Shown: positions 1 to 6,915, counted from the first letter of the stretch. The stretch: DNA of 9,260 nt from Rickettsia typhi (GCA_945888585.1 CAMDAI010000035.1:1-9260); one strand, 5' to 3'. The notes: generated by a model from the letters alone, not told the origin. Translations and numbers: made by a program.

Positions 1-838
1 GCAGTCAATTTTATCTCTTGATAAGCTTGGTTTTAATGAGCGTAGCATTAACTTGCTTAAAAAATTGATTTATCGTCCAGAAGGAATGGTTATTCTAACT
101 GGTCCAACCGGAAGTGGTAAAACTACCACTCTATATACATTACTTCATAGCATTAATGATATTGATAAAAATATCATGACTTTGGAAGATCCGGTGGAAT
201 ATCATATTCCATTAATTAGACAGTCTAATATCAGAACAGATATTGGTATGGATTTTGCTTCTGGTATTAGAGCCTTACTAAGACAAGATCCAGATATTAT
301 ATTGGTGGGAGAAATTCGTGATAAAGAAACGGCAGTTACCGCCATTCAGGCAGCAATGACTGGTCACCAAGTATATAGCAGTTTGCATACCAATGATGCT
401 TTAGGGGCGATTCCAAGGTTGGTTAATATGGGTGTTGCACCTTATTTGATTGCTGGGTCAATTATTTGTATTGTAGCTCAAAGATTAGCCAGAAGACTTT
501 GTGTTCATTGCCGTGAAGAAGTTCCAATTTCAGTTTTAGAAAAGAGAGTGCTTGGTGAAAAATATCATAAAATTGAAAAAATCTTTAAACCAAAAGGTTG
601 TGATAAATGTAATCATACTGGTTATAAAGGAAGAATAGTTGTTACTGAAATATTACCGTTTGATAAGGAATTTGATGAATTAGTGGCCATATCAGCCAAT
701 AGAAAAGAAATGTTAAAATATGCCATTAGTCAAGGTTATATTACTATGGCTGAAGATGGATTAGCTAAGGTAGTGGAAGGATTAATGGATATTAAAGAAT
801 TAATGAGAGTTGTCGATTTAACTGATAGAATGGAATAA
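1..838 (+). CDS. GspE/PilB-family secretion/pilus assembly ATPase, 3' part (5' end outside window)
   Basis: This is the C-terminal ATPase half of a type II secretion (GspE) or type IV pilus (PilB) hexameric motor, which powers pseudopilus or pilus assembly at the inner membrane. The frame is open from base 2 to the left edge, and the upstream residues (LSLDKLGF, then NLLKKLIY) are typical of the family. The true start therefore lies outside the window, and the TTG at 53 is not a start. Visible motifs are Walker A GPTGSGKTTT (101-130), an Asp box with LEDPVEYH, the Walker B region DPDIILVGEIRD, and the His box with GHQVYSSLHTNDA. A zinc-binding tetracysteine follows, with Cys codons at 500, 509, 599 and 608. 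That tetracysteine favours GspE/PilB over the retraction ATPase PilT, which lacks it. GspE and PilB cannot be separated without the N-domain or neighbours. apaG follows after 14 nt. Confidence 0.93.
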   Translation, partial: QSILSLDKLGFNERSINLLKKLIYRPEGMVILTGPTGSGKTTTLYTLLHSINDIDKNIMTLEDPVEYHIPLIRQSNIRTDIGMDFASGIRALLRQDPDIILVGEIRDKETAVTAIQAAMTGHQVYSSLHTNDALGAIPRLVNMGVAPYLIAGSIICIVAQRLARRLCVHCREEVPISVLEKRVLGEKYHKIEKIFKPKGCDKCNHTGYKGRIVVTEILPFDKEFDELVAISANRKEMLKYAISQGYITMAEDGLAKVVEGLMDIKELMRVVDLTDRME

Positions 839-852
839 ATATATTTATAAAT

Positions 853-1293
853 ATGGCTCTTAAAATAGAAGATATAAAAGTTGAAGAAGAATCTACAGGA
901 GTTTATAAATTTATCACCGATGATGTAGAGGTAGCGGTGAGGCCGGAATATATTGATAGTCAGGCTAGATTGGCTGGAGATGTCTATTTTTGGGCGTATC
1001 ATGTTAAAATTGAAAATAGAAGCAATGACACTATTCAGTTAATTAGCCGTTATTGGAAAATAATAGATGGCAAAGGTGGTTTGCAAGAAGTAAATGGTGA
1101 AGGTGCGATTGGTGAAAAGCCGATATTAATTCCCCATTCCAGTTTTTCTTATACCAGTGGTGTTCATTTGCGTTATAATTCGGGTATTATGTCTGGTTAC
1201 TATACTATGAAAAAATCAACTGGAGAATTTTTTCAAATAAAAATTCCGTCATTTTCTCTCGATGTACCTAATTTAAAAGATATCGTTAATTAA
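853..1293 (+). CDS. apaG: ApaG-family protein (Co2+/Mg2+ efflux protein ApaG)
   Basis: ApaG is a small soluble protein with a fibronectin-III-like beta fold. In enterobacteria it is linked to cobalt/magnesium resistance and diadenosine tetraphosphate levels, but its biochemical role is still unclear. Family hallmarks are present in order: a beta strand with YFWAYHVKIENRS (45-57), RYW (66-68), the glycine-rich loop GEGAIGEKP (82-90), YTSG (100-103), and GIMSGYYTM (111-119), with the usual IP-F-L-VP ending. At 146 residues it is somewhat longer than the roughly 125 residues of the E. coli protein; the extra length is at both ends. The start is ATG, with no Shine-Dalgarno sequence before it. It lies 14 nt after the ATPase gene and 6 nt before tsaB, so the three are probably co-transcribed. 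I see no functional link between ApaG and the ATPase. Confidence 0.92.
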   Translation: MALKIEDIKVEEESTGVYKFITDDVEVAVRPEYIDSQARLAGDVYFWAYHVKIENRSNDTIQLISRYWKIIDGKGGLQEVNGEGAIGEKPILIPHSSFSYTSGVHLRYNSGIMSGYYTMKKSTGEFFQIKIPSFSLDVPNLKDIVN

Positions 1294-1299
1294 ATTTCA

Positions 1300-1929
1300 A
1301 TGTCCTGTAAAATTTTAGCCTTTGATACTACTAGTGGCGGCTTCTCAGTTGCTATTTTGTTTGATAATAAAATTATCTCTAGCAAAAATATTGATGAATC
1401 TGGAATTCAAGCTGAAATGTTGGTTCCAACAATAGAAGAATGTTTAATTTTTGCTAAAATTTGGTATCAGGATTTAGATTATATTGCTGTGACTAATGGT
1501 CCTGGAAGTTTTACTGGAGTTAGAGTTGGAATGTCAGTTGCTAAGGCAATTAGTTTGGCTAGTAACTTACCTTTAATTGGAATTGGATCTTTGGAGGCAA
1601 TTGCTTATAGTTATAAAAATAGCGGTTATAATAAAATTTTAGTGGCAATTGATGCCAGAATGGATGAATTTTTTATTCAGGAATTTCAATTATTGAATAG
1701 TAAATTAATTGCTAATTATGAAGCAAAATTAGTTTCTATGCAAGATGTTGAAAATTATTATCCCAAAGAAGATTTTTTATTGGTTGGAACTAACAAAAAT
1801 GATGTAATAACTGCAGAAAATATTGCCTTTGCTGCTCAGGAAATTATTGACCAAAATTATAATCAAAACCAAAATTTTTCTGCTGATATGGTTTATATCA
1901 GAGAACCAAGAATTTCTAAAAGAAAATAG
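1300..1929 (+). CDS. tsaB: tRNA t6A biosynthesis protein TsaB (YeaZ)
   Basis: TsaB is the non-catalytic ASKHA-fold partner of TsaD. With TsaE, these add threonylcarbamoyl to A37 of ANN-decoding tRNAs in the cytoplasm. The N-terminus KILAFDTTSGGFSVAI is the first phosphate-loop-like strand pair, and NGPGSFTGVRVG (66-77) is the diagnostic TsaB signature. QAEMLVP (37-43) takes the place of the HSQxLLP segment of many homologues, in keeping with TsaB lacking the TsaD metal site. The C-terminal YIREPRI is the normal family ending. At 209 residues it is slightly short (about 230 in E. coli), with the shortening in the C-terminal half. It starts with ATG 6 nt after apaG. Many bacteria have rimI directly after tsaB; here the next gene is fmt, convergent and only 4 nt away. 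Confidence 0.94.
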   Translation: MSCKILAFDTTSGGFSVAILFDNKIISSKNIDESGIQAEMLVPTIEECLIFAKIWYQDLDYIAVTNGPGSFTGVRVGMSVAKAISLASNLPLIGIGSLEAIAYSYKNSGYNKILVAIDARMDEFFIQEFQLLNSKLIANYEAKLVSMQDVENYYPKEDFLLVGTNKNDVITAENIAFAAQEIIDQNYNQNQNFSADMVYIREPRISKRK

Positions 1930-1933
1930 ATTT

Positions 1934-2857
1934 TTACTTTAAAATTTCTCCAATTTCAAAATTAAATCCACGTAAAAACTCTTCAAGTTTTAAAGGATTT
2001 TTCCCTGGCTTTTGTAAAATTAAGGGCCTGATGGCGTTGTTTTTGCAAGCAATAGTAAAATTTTTGTCAATTATTTTTCCAGGAATTTCATCATTATTTA
2101 AACTAATTATTTCTGATTTTAAAATTTTTATTCTTTCACTTTCATAAGTTAAATAAGTTCCGGTTGTACTATTTAGTCCACGAATTTTATTGTGAATTTT
2201 TTCTGCTTCAAAATTCCAATCAATTTGCGCTTCTTCTTTCTCCAATTTTTTAGCATAAGTTACTAAACTATTGTTCTGACTGGTTTCTGGATAATTTCCT
2301 AGACTAATTTTTTTTAATGTTTTTAGTAAAATATCAGCACCCATAATTGCTAATTTGTTTTCTAATTCCTGACTTGAAATTTGTTCGTTAAGAGTAAAAT
2401 TTTCTTGATAAATCATATTACCACTATCAATTCCTGTATCCATTTTAATAATAGTAATGCCGGTTTCTTTATCGCCTTCAATAATGGTACGCTGAATTGG
2501 CGCGGCACCACGCCATCTAGGTAATAGTGAAGGGTGAATATTAATACATCCCAGTTTAGTTCCTTCCAAAATTTCTTTAGGCAAGATTAAACCATAAGCC
2601 ACAACTACTGCTGTGTCAGCTTTAAAATTAATGAATTCAGCTTGAGATTCTGCAGTTTTAAGGGTTTTAGGAGTAATAACTTTGAGATTATTTTTAAGTG
2701 CTAAATTATGAATTGCAGAGTTAGTAATTTTATGACCCCGACCGGCAATTTTTGGTTCTTTGGTGTAAACTGCAACAATTTCTACTTCACTATCATCAAT
2801 TAATTTTTGGAGGGTAGGGCAAGAAAATTCAGGTGTGCCCATAAAAATTACTTTCAT
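1934..2857 (-). CDS. fmt: Methionyl-tRNA formyltransferase
   Basis: Fmt formylates Met-tRNAfMet using 10-formyltetrahydrofolate, producing the initiator for bacterial translation. At 307 residues it is full length. The N-terminal Rossmann-type domain starts MKVIFMGTPEFS. The signature SLLPRWRGAAPI (110-121) is intact. Catalytic Asn106, His108 (in NIHPS) and Asp144 (in MDTGIDSG) sit at exactly the E. coli positions. The C-terminal tRNA-binding OB-like domain begins around residue 205 (the KLEKEEAQIDW region) and ends GEILK. The start is ATG with no Shine-Dalgarno sequence. It stands alone on this strand: def, its frequent neighbour, is not adjacent. It converges on tsaB with a 4-nt gap and diverges from lspA across 61 nt. 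Confidence 0.97.
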   Translation of the reverse strand: MKVIFMGTPEFSCPTLQKLIDDSEVEIVAVYTKEPKIAGRGHKITNSAIHNLALKNNLKVITPKTLKTAESQAEFINFKADTAVVVAYGLILPKEILEGTKLGCINIHPSLLPRWRGAAPIQRTIIEGDKETGITIIKMDTGIDSGNMIYQENFTLNEQISSQELENKLAIMGADILLKTLKKISLGNYPETSQNNSLVTYAKKLEKEEAQIDWNFEAEKIHNKIRGLNSTTGTYLTYESERIKILKSEIISLNNDEIPGKIIDKNFTIACKNNAIRPLILQKPGKNPLKLEEFLRGFNFEIGEILK

Positions 2858-2918
2858 AAGAAAAAATATTTATTAAAGTTAAATAATAAAAATAACAAAA
2901 CCCACTACCAAATTTTCA
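2858..2918. promoter_or_regulatory. Divergent fmt/lspA intergenic region, presumed promoters
   Basis: This 61-base, almost pure A/T gap separates the divergent start codons of fmt and lspA, so it should hold a promoter for each. On the fmt strand, TTGTTA followed 17 nt later by TAATAA is the best -35/-10 pair I find. Its -10 fit is poor, and base composition alone makes such matches likely. No convincing hexamer pair is seen for lspA. Neither gene has a Shine-Dalgarno sequence here. Confidence 0.3.
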
Positions 2919-3431
2919 ATGATCCAGATTATTAAAAACAAAAAATTATTTTTCTTTGGAATTGCAATAATTACTTTTTTTGCTTGGTTAGATTTATATT
3001 CCAAAGAGCAGATTTTTGCTATATTAGATGAAATTAGTGTAAAAGAAAATACTATTCATTTAGAAATTCAAGTTACTAGTTTTTTTAGTTTAGTTAAGGT
3101 TTGGAACAGAGGTGTTAGTTTCGGAATGTTAAATGATTTAGAAAATGGCAAATATTTAATTTCTATTGTTAATATTCTTATCAGCGGAGTTTTATTTGTT
3201 TGGCTTTATCGCAATAATAGTAAATATTTAATGTGGGCAATATCTCTGATAATTGGAGGCGCTATGGGAAATTTATTTGATCGTTTTAAAAATGATGCGG
3301 TAGCTGACTTTCTTGATTTTCATATTTCATCTTATCATTGGCCAGCCTTTAATTTAGCTGATAGTATCGTGTTTATCGGAGTTGCTTTATTATTGTTAGA
3401 GAATTTTTTTATAAAAAAAGATGAGAAATAA
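2919..3431 (+). CDS. lspA: Lipoprotein signal peptidase (signal peptidase II)
   Basis: LspA is the inner-membrane aspartyl protease that removes the signal peptide from diacylglyceryl-modified prolipoproteins, cutting just before the lipobox cysteine. The protein has 170 residues and four hydrophobic segments (about 10-26, 80-98, 104-118 and 148-164). Family motifs are present: NRGVSFGML (63-71), GAMGNLFDR (114-122), VADFLDF (128-134) and FNLADS (144-149). The catalytic aspartates are Asp130 and Asp148. An amphipathic loop after the first membrane segment (about 27-58) matches the periplasmic beta-cradle region. The start is ATG, with no upstream Shine-Dalgarno sequence. Its last 11 bases overlap the start of a small lipoprotein gene, so the enzyme and a likely substrate are translationally coupled. 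ileS, a common neighbour elsewhere, is absent. Confidence 0.96.
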   Translation: MIQIIKNKKLFFFGIAIITFFAWLDLYSKEQIFAILDEISVKENTIHLEIQVTSFFSLVKVWNRGVSFGMLNDLENGKYLISIVNILISGVLFVWLYRNNSKYLMWAISLIIGGAMGNLFDRFKNDAVADFLDFHISSYHWPAFNLADSIVFIGVALLLLENFFIKKDEK

Positions 3432-3618
3432 AATACTAATATTATTGTTAGGTTTAATTTTTATTTTATCGGCTTGTAGTTCAGATGATAAAGATGATCC
3501 TCTAATCGTTCCGCCAAATTTTAATGAAATGCCGGATTTAAATAAAAAAAATGATGATAAAAAAACTCCGGATAAAGATATTGATAAATTGAGAGATTTG
3601 TTGCTCAACAATGATTAA
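3421..3618 (+). CDS. Small outer-membrane lipoprotein, probable short DUF3035/BamF-like protein
   Basis: This 65-residue protein is a textbook prolipoprotein. It has a basic start (MRNK), a hydrophobic stretch (5-16), and lipobox LSAC with the acylated cysteine at position 19, followed by SSDDKDD. The acidic +2 to +6 residues lack Asp directly at +2, so outer-membrane sorting is plausible. The mature part contains DPLIVPPNFNEMPD. It resembles the proline-rich motif of the alphaproteobacterial DUF3035/BamF family, which often sits right after lspA and is an accessory lipoprotein of the BAM outer-membrane assembly machine. The rest is low-complexity Lys/Asp, likely disordered, with a short C-terminal helix. 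It is much shorter than usual DUF3035 proteins, so only the N-terminal motif remains. It overlaps lspA by 11 nt and the convergent nuclease gene by 4 nt. The lipoprotein call is secure; the family call is moderate. Confidence 0.82.
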   Translation: MRNKILILLLGLIFILSACSSDDKDDPLIVPPNFNEMPDLNKKNDDKKTPDKDIDKLRDLLLNND

Positions 3619-4205
3619 TTGGTGTGTTTCTTCTTATTTTTTTTACGATATTCCTTTGGTTCTAGAAAGGCACCTTGCCAAATTCCTAATTTAGTTGTTT
3701 TAACTTCAGATTCCAATTTAATCATTTGAGGGCTTGCGGTTTTAGTATCATAAATAATCGCCATGCCATTTTTAATAATTGTTTGGTTAATATTTATTTC
3801 TTCTAAATAGCAAATTGCCAAATAGCGTTTATAAATATCTTTTTTTGGAGATTTGCAGGTAATTTTTTTGCTGTCGATTAACTTATGAAGAAACCCAGAT
3901 GAGATCTCACCACAATTATATTCATAACCATTTTTATCCAGACATTTTTGAGAAAATTCAGGAGCATCAATTTCTAAGAGACGAATATTTTTAGTTTTAT
4001 CAATTTTAATTGAATCGCCATCAACCGCAAAAGCAATTCCTTCAATTATTTCTAAATCAGATGTTTCTTCAATCGAAGTGATGGTTCTATTTTCAGTTAT
4101 GGTGGAATTGTTGGTAACATCAACAAGCCAGCCAATAAAGGCACCAACCAATATTATCAGTGCCGATCTTAAAGAATGTTTGCGGCTGATGCGTATTTTT
4201 TTCAC
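3615..4205 (-). CDS. Staphylococcal nuclease-fold (SNase/thermonuclease) protein, membrane-anchored
   Basis: This 196-residue protein begins with a basic stretch and one hydrophobic segment (about 12-30), which is an uncleaved anchor or signal sequence. A Ser/Thr/Glu-rich linker follows to about 50, then an SNase domain (about 52-180) facing the periplasm or exterior. Domain features are VDGDSI (61-66), IRLLEIDAPE (74-83) and YKRYLAICY (125-133). Arg75, Asp80, Glu83 and Arg127 align with the catalytic Arg35, Asp40, Glu43 and Arg87 of the S. aureus enzyme, so Ca2+-dependent phosphodiesterase activity is expected. Cysteines at 88, 98, 117 and 132 could form two disulfides, in keeping with export. 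The tail is very Lys-rich. The start codon appears to be GTG; no in-frame ATG gives a complete protein. It lies 6 nt after the aminotransferase gene on the same strand, so they are probably co-transcribed. Its substrate and physiological role are not evident. Confidence 0.88.
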   Translation of the reverse strand: MKKIRISRKHSLRSALIILVGAFIGWLVDVTNNSTITENRTITSIEETSDLEIIEGIAFAVDGDSIKIDKTKNIRLLEIDAPEFSQKCLDKNGYEYNCGEISSGFLHKLIDSKKITCKSPKKDIYKRYLAICYLEEININQTIIKNGMAIIYDTKTASPQMIKLESEVKTTKLGIWQGAFLEPKEYRKKNKKKHTN

Positions 4206-4211
4206 TATTTT

Positions 4212-5093
4212 TTAAGAGCGAACTAATTGGTGGTAGCTTTCAATTAAATCCAAAGTAATTTTGCTGATTTCTGGATAAAAATATTTATCATCAACTGAAC
4301 CAATTCTGGTAATTTCAGCGGCACTTCCAGTTAAAAAAGCATCTTTAGCATCGGCTAGTTCTTCTGGTTTGATGCGTCTTTCAACTACTTTAATACCATT
4401 TTGTTTAGCTAATTCAATTATGGTTTGACGAGTAATTCCATTTAAAAAACGATCAGCAAGAGGAGTATGAAGTTCGCCATTTTTCATAATTAAGAATAAA
4501 TTTGCTCCGGTTGCTTCAGCTAAATAACCTTCAAAATCAAGCATTAGAGCATCATTATAACCTTCTCTTTCAGCTTCGTGTTTGCTGATAGTGCAAATCA
4601 TATAGAGTCCGGCTGCCTTAGATGCAACTGGGGCTGTTTCTGGAGAAGGGCGTTTATATTTGGCAAATTTTAATTTAAGTCCGGTCTTTCTCGCCTCTTC
4701 GGAATAATAAGGAGGCCATGGCCAACAGGCAATTGCGGTATGAATTTTATTATTTTGGGCAGAAATTGCCATTTTTTCGGAACCTCTCCAGGCGAAAGCA
4801 CGCATATATCCGTCAATGATATTTTGCTTTTTAGAAATAGCATTTTTTGCTTCATCTAACTGGCTCACTGAATAAGGAATTTCAAAACCTAGAATTTGCG
4901 CTGATTGATGTAATCTGTCACTGTGTTCAGTGCATTTGAAGATTTTTTTATTATAAATTCGCTCTCCTTCAAACACGCAAGAAGCATAGTGAAGACCATG
5001 ATTTAAAACGTGAACTTTAGCCTGTTTCCACTCTACAAATTCACCATTATACCAAATAAAACCGTCTCTTTGATCAAAAGGTATGATATCCAT
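4212..5093 (-). CDS. ilvE: Branched-chain amino acid aminotransferase
   Basis: This fold-type IV PLP enzyme interconverts leucine, isoleucine and valine with their 2-oxo acids, using glutamate/2-oxoglutarate. It is 293 residues long, normal for the soluble bacterial form. It opens with an alphaproteobacterial-looking IWYNGEFVEW. The helix and loop HVLNHGLHYASCVFEGER (28-45) form part of the active site. The PLP Schiff-base lysine is Lys159 in VASKAAGLYM, and the phosphate-binding segment EATGANLF (193-200) follows. GITRQTII and TGSAAEITRI are the remaining cofactor contacts. D-amino-acid aminotransferase and aminodeoxychorismate lyase share the fold, but the length and motifs favour IlvE. The start is ATG. 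It is the first gene of a two-gene - strand unit with the nuclease and diverges from the glycan genes. Its presence suggests an organism less dependent on host amino acids than Rickettsia proper. Confidence 0.93.
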   Translation of the reverse strand: MDIIPFDQRDGFIWYNGEFVEWKQAKVHVLNHGLHYASCVFEGERIYNKKIFKCTEHSDRLHQSAQILGFEIPYSVSQLDEAKNAISKKQNIIDGYMRAFAWRGSEKMAISAQNNKIHTAIACWPWPPYYSEEARKTGLKLKFAKYKRPSPETAPVASKAAGLYMICTISKHEAEREGYNDALMLDFEGYLAEATGANLFLIMKNGELHTPLADRFLNGITRQTIIELAKQNGIKVVERRIKPEELADAKDAFLTGSAAEITRIGSVDDKYFYPEISKITLDLIESYHQLVRS

Positions 5094-5152
5094 ATTTATG
5101 TTTTGCTTTTTATTGCTTAAAATTATAAGTTGAGAAGCTCGAATTTATTCAT
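5094..5152 (-). promoter_or_regulatory. Probable ilvE-nuclease promoter region
   Basis: Upstream of ilvE, the - strand carries two exact TATAAT hexamers (+ strand 5122-5127 and 5151-5156). The one nearer the gene would place transcription start about 20 bases before the ATG, but its -35 box at 17-nt spacing is poor. A TTGACT lies further out (+ strand 5165-5170); at 17 nt it pairs only with a weak TAAATT. A promoter here is likely from the divergent layout, but the exact hexamers are uncertain. Confidence 0.4.
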
Positions 5153-5158
5153 TATATT
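5130..5158 (+). promoter_or_regulatory. Sigma70-type promoter for the glycan gene block
   Basis: TTGAGA (5130-5135) and TATATT (5153-5158) are separated by exactly 17 nt. Each differs from the consensus TTGACA/TATAAT at one position. Transcription would begin near 5165, leaving a leader of about 20 bases before the GTG start of the first glycosyltransferase. The leader has no Shine-Dalgarno sequence. This is the best-formed promoter in the window. Confidence 0.55.
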
Positions 5159-5184
5159 GCTAATAGTCAATCCGCTAGTTACTC

Positions 5185-5970
5185 GTGATTAAGATCTCCG
5201 TTATTATAACTTCATTTAATGCTAAAAATTATTTAGATCGTTCGATCACTTCATTTTTAGAGCAGGATTATGAAAATAAAGAGCTGCTAATTATTGATGG
5301 TAAATCAAATGATGGTAGCCATGAAATTATTAAAAAATATCAAGATGCCAATCCTGAATTAATTAACTGGATAAAAGATATTGATAGTGGAATTTCTAAT
5401 GCCAGAAATATTGCTATTAAATATATGACTGGTGATCTAATTGGTTTTCTTGGTGCTGACGATGTTATTCATAAAAATTTCTTAAAAGAGGCGGCTTATT
5501 ATGCCAGAATTAACCCAAAATTTGATATAATGTATTTTGATGGATATGGATTATCTCCTTATGAATCAAGTTTTCGCAAAGCTTCAGATATTGTTTTTAC
5601 TAAGCGCAATCTAATTAAATTTTCTCCAATTGCTTCCGGCGAATGTTTTTATTACAAAAAACATCTATTCAATAAATTTTCTTTTAACGAGAAAAACAAA
5701 TACACTATGGATTATGAATTTAATATGGCTTTGATTTCCGCAAAAGAAAAATATCCATTTTTTGGAGTTGCAATTCCAGCAATTTTTAACATTAGTGACG
5801 GCACTAATATTTCTAATGCCATGAGTTTAACTCAAAGAGTTGAAACCATTGCTGTTCAATTAAAATATACTAATTGTTTGTTCGGAAAAATAAAAATAAT
5901 TTTGCGCAAACCAAAATTTGTTTTGAAAAATTACAGAGCAATTTATAATTCATTAATAAAAATTTCTTAA
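5185..5970 (+). CDS. Family 2 glycosyltransferase (GT-A fold)
   Basis: This is a cytoplasmic or membrane-associated glycosyltransferase that moves a sugar from a nucleotide-sugar donor to a growing surface glycan; donor and acceptor cannot be read from the sequence. It has 261 residues with the classic GT2 opening ISVIITSFNAKNYLDRSI, then IIDGKSNDGS (36-45, nucleotide-binding Asp38 and Asp43), DIDSGISNARN (65-75), and LGADD (89-93) in the position of the metal-binding DxD motif. This layout (DGxSxDGS, then DxGI, then xxxDD) resembles WcaE-type exopolysaccharide and LPS transferases. No membrane segment is seen. The start is GTG at 5185; a TAG at 5176 in the same frame excludes an upstream start. 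It lies about 20 bases after a good promoter and 6 nt before the next glycosyltransferase, so it is probably the first gene of the block. Confidence 0.9.
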   Translation: MIKISVIITSFNAKNYLDRSITSFLEQDYENKELLIIDGKSNDGSHEIIKKYQDANPELINWIKDIDSGISNARNIAIKYMTGDLIGFLGADDVIHKNFLKEAAYYARINPKFDIMYFDGYGLSPYESSFRKASDIVFTKRNLIKFSPIASGECFYYKKHLFNKFSFNEKNKYTMDYEFNMALISAKEKYPFFGVAIPAIFNISDGTNISNAMSLTQRVETIAVQLKYTNCLFGKIKIILRKPKFVLKNYRAIYNSLIKIS

Positions 5971-5976
5971 AGATTA

Positions 5977-6915
5977 ATGTCTTCCAAATTACCTTCTCAA
6001 TTAGCTCCAATAGCGCTTTTTGTTTATAATCGGTTAAGCCATACCATCAGAACTGTTGAAGCATTAAAAGCAAATATTTTAGCTGCTGAAAGTGAATTAT
6101 TTATATTTGCTGATGGTGCAAAAAATGAAGAGGGTAGAGCTAAAGTTGCTGAAGTCAGAGAATATATTAAAACAATTTCTGGTTTTAAAAAAGTTACTGT
6201 TGAAGAAAAAGAAAATAATGTCGGTTTGGCTAATTCAATAATTTCGGGTGTTACTAAAATAGTTAATCAATGTGAAAAAGTTATTGCTATAGAAGATGAT
6301 TTGGTGACTTCCAAATATTTTTTACAATATATGAATGACGGGCTTAATTTTTATGAAAATGAAGAAAAAGTTATCAGTATTCACAGTTATATTTATCCGG
6401 TAAAAAGAAATTTACCTGAAACTTTTTTTATTAAAGGCGCAGATTGTTGGGGATGGGCCACTTGGAAAAGAGGATGGAATTTATTTAATCCTGATGGAAA
6501 ATTTTTGTTTGAGCAATTAAAGGCAAAAAATTTAACTAAAAAATTTGATTTTGATGGTAGATATCCATACACCAAAATGTTAGAAGATCAAATTGCCGGA
6601 AAAAACAATTCTTGGGCAATCAGATGGTATGCTTCGGCATTTTTAGCAGATAAATTAACTCTATATCCAGGCAAATCTTTAGTGGTTAATATTGGATTTG
6701 ATGGAAGCGGAACTCATTGTGGTTCAAGTGAAGATTCCAGAATTAATGCTTATGATCAAAAAATTACAATTAAACAAATTCCAGTAATTCAAAGTGAATT
6801 GGCTAGAAACGCAATTAAGCATTATTTTAAACCTCAGGATTTTATCTCAAAAATTCAAAGATTAAAAAAGAAATTAATAAAAAAGCTAAAAAAACAAAAT
6901 AAATTTGGAGTCTAG
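5977..6915 (+). CDS. Glycosyltransferase, GNT-I/GT-A-like family
   Basis: This 312-residue protein belongs to a group of bacterial glycosyltransferases with a GT-A Rossmann-like start (APIALFVYNRLSHT, 10-23), a donor-site ADG (45-47), NVGLANSI (81-88) and a metal-binding EDD (106-108), as in N-acetylglucosaminyltransferase-I-like enzymes. The segment CWGWATWKRGWNLF (157-170) is a strong family signature, and GFDGSGTHCG is near the end of the catalytic domain. The C-terminal 25 or so residues are very Lys-rich and may form an amphipathic, membrane-contacting helix. It follows the GT2 gene by 6 nt and should act in the same glycan pathway. Specificity is unknown. Transfer of the pseudaminic-type sugar made by the downstream genes is possible but not shown. 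The start is ATG, with AAAG as the only weak ribosome-site match. Confidence 0.87.
   Translation: MSSKLPSQLAPIALFVYNRLSHTIRTVEALKANILAAESELFIFADGAKNEEGRAKVAEVREYIKTISGFKKVTVEEKENNVGLANSIISGVTKIVNQCEKVIAIEDDLVTSKYFLQYMNDGLNFYENEEKVISIHSYIYPVKRNLPETFFIKGADCWGWATWKRGWNLFNPDGKFLFEQLKAKNLTKKFDFDGRYPYTKMLEDQIAGKNNSWAIRWYASAFLADKLTLYPGKSLVVNIGFDGSGTHCGSSEDSRINAYDQKITIKQIPVIQSELARNAIKHYFKPQDFISKIQRLKKKLIKKLKKQNKFGV

Noticed and set aside
53..838. TTG at 53 as the start of a 261-residue ATPase
   Set aside because: The frame stays open to the left edge and the residues before it are conserved family sequence, so the gene is cut by the window.
736..1002. Minus-strand ORF across the ATPase-apaG junction
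   Set aside because: It is antisense to two conserved genes, has low-complexity composition and no recognisable motif. The same applies to the minus-strand ORFs at 3396-3611, 4670-4855, 6393-6575 and 7459-7707.
1905..1960. Imperfect inverted repeat at the tsaB/fmt junction as a bidirectional terminator
   Set aside because: The pairing is A/T-only with mismatches and lacks a GC stem.
3598..3611. Hairpin TTGTT-GCTC-AACAA as a terminator
   Set aside because: The stem is only 5 bp, AT-rich, lies inside coding sequence and has no adjacent T-run on either strand.
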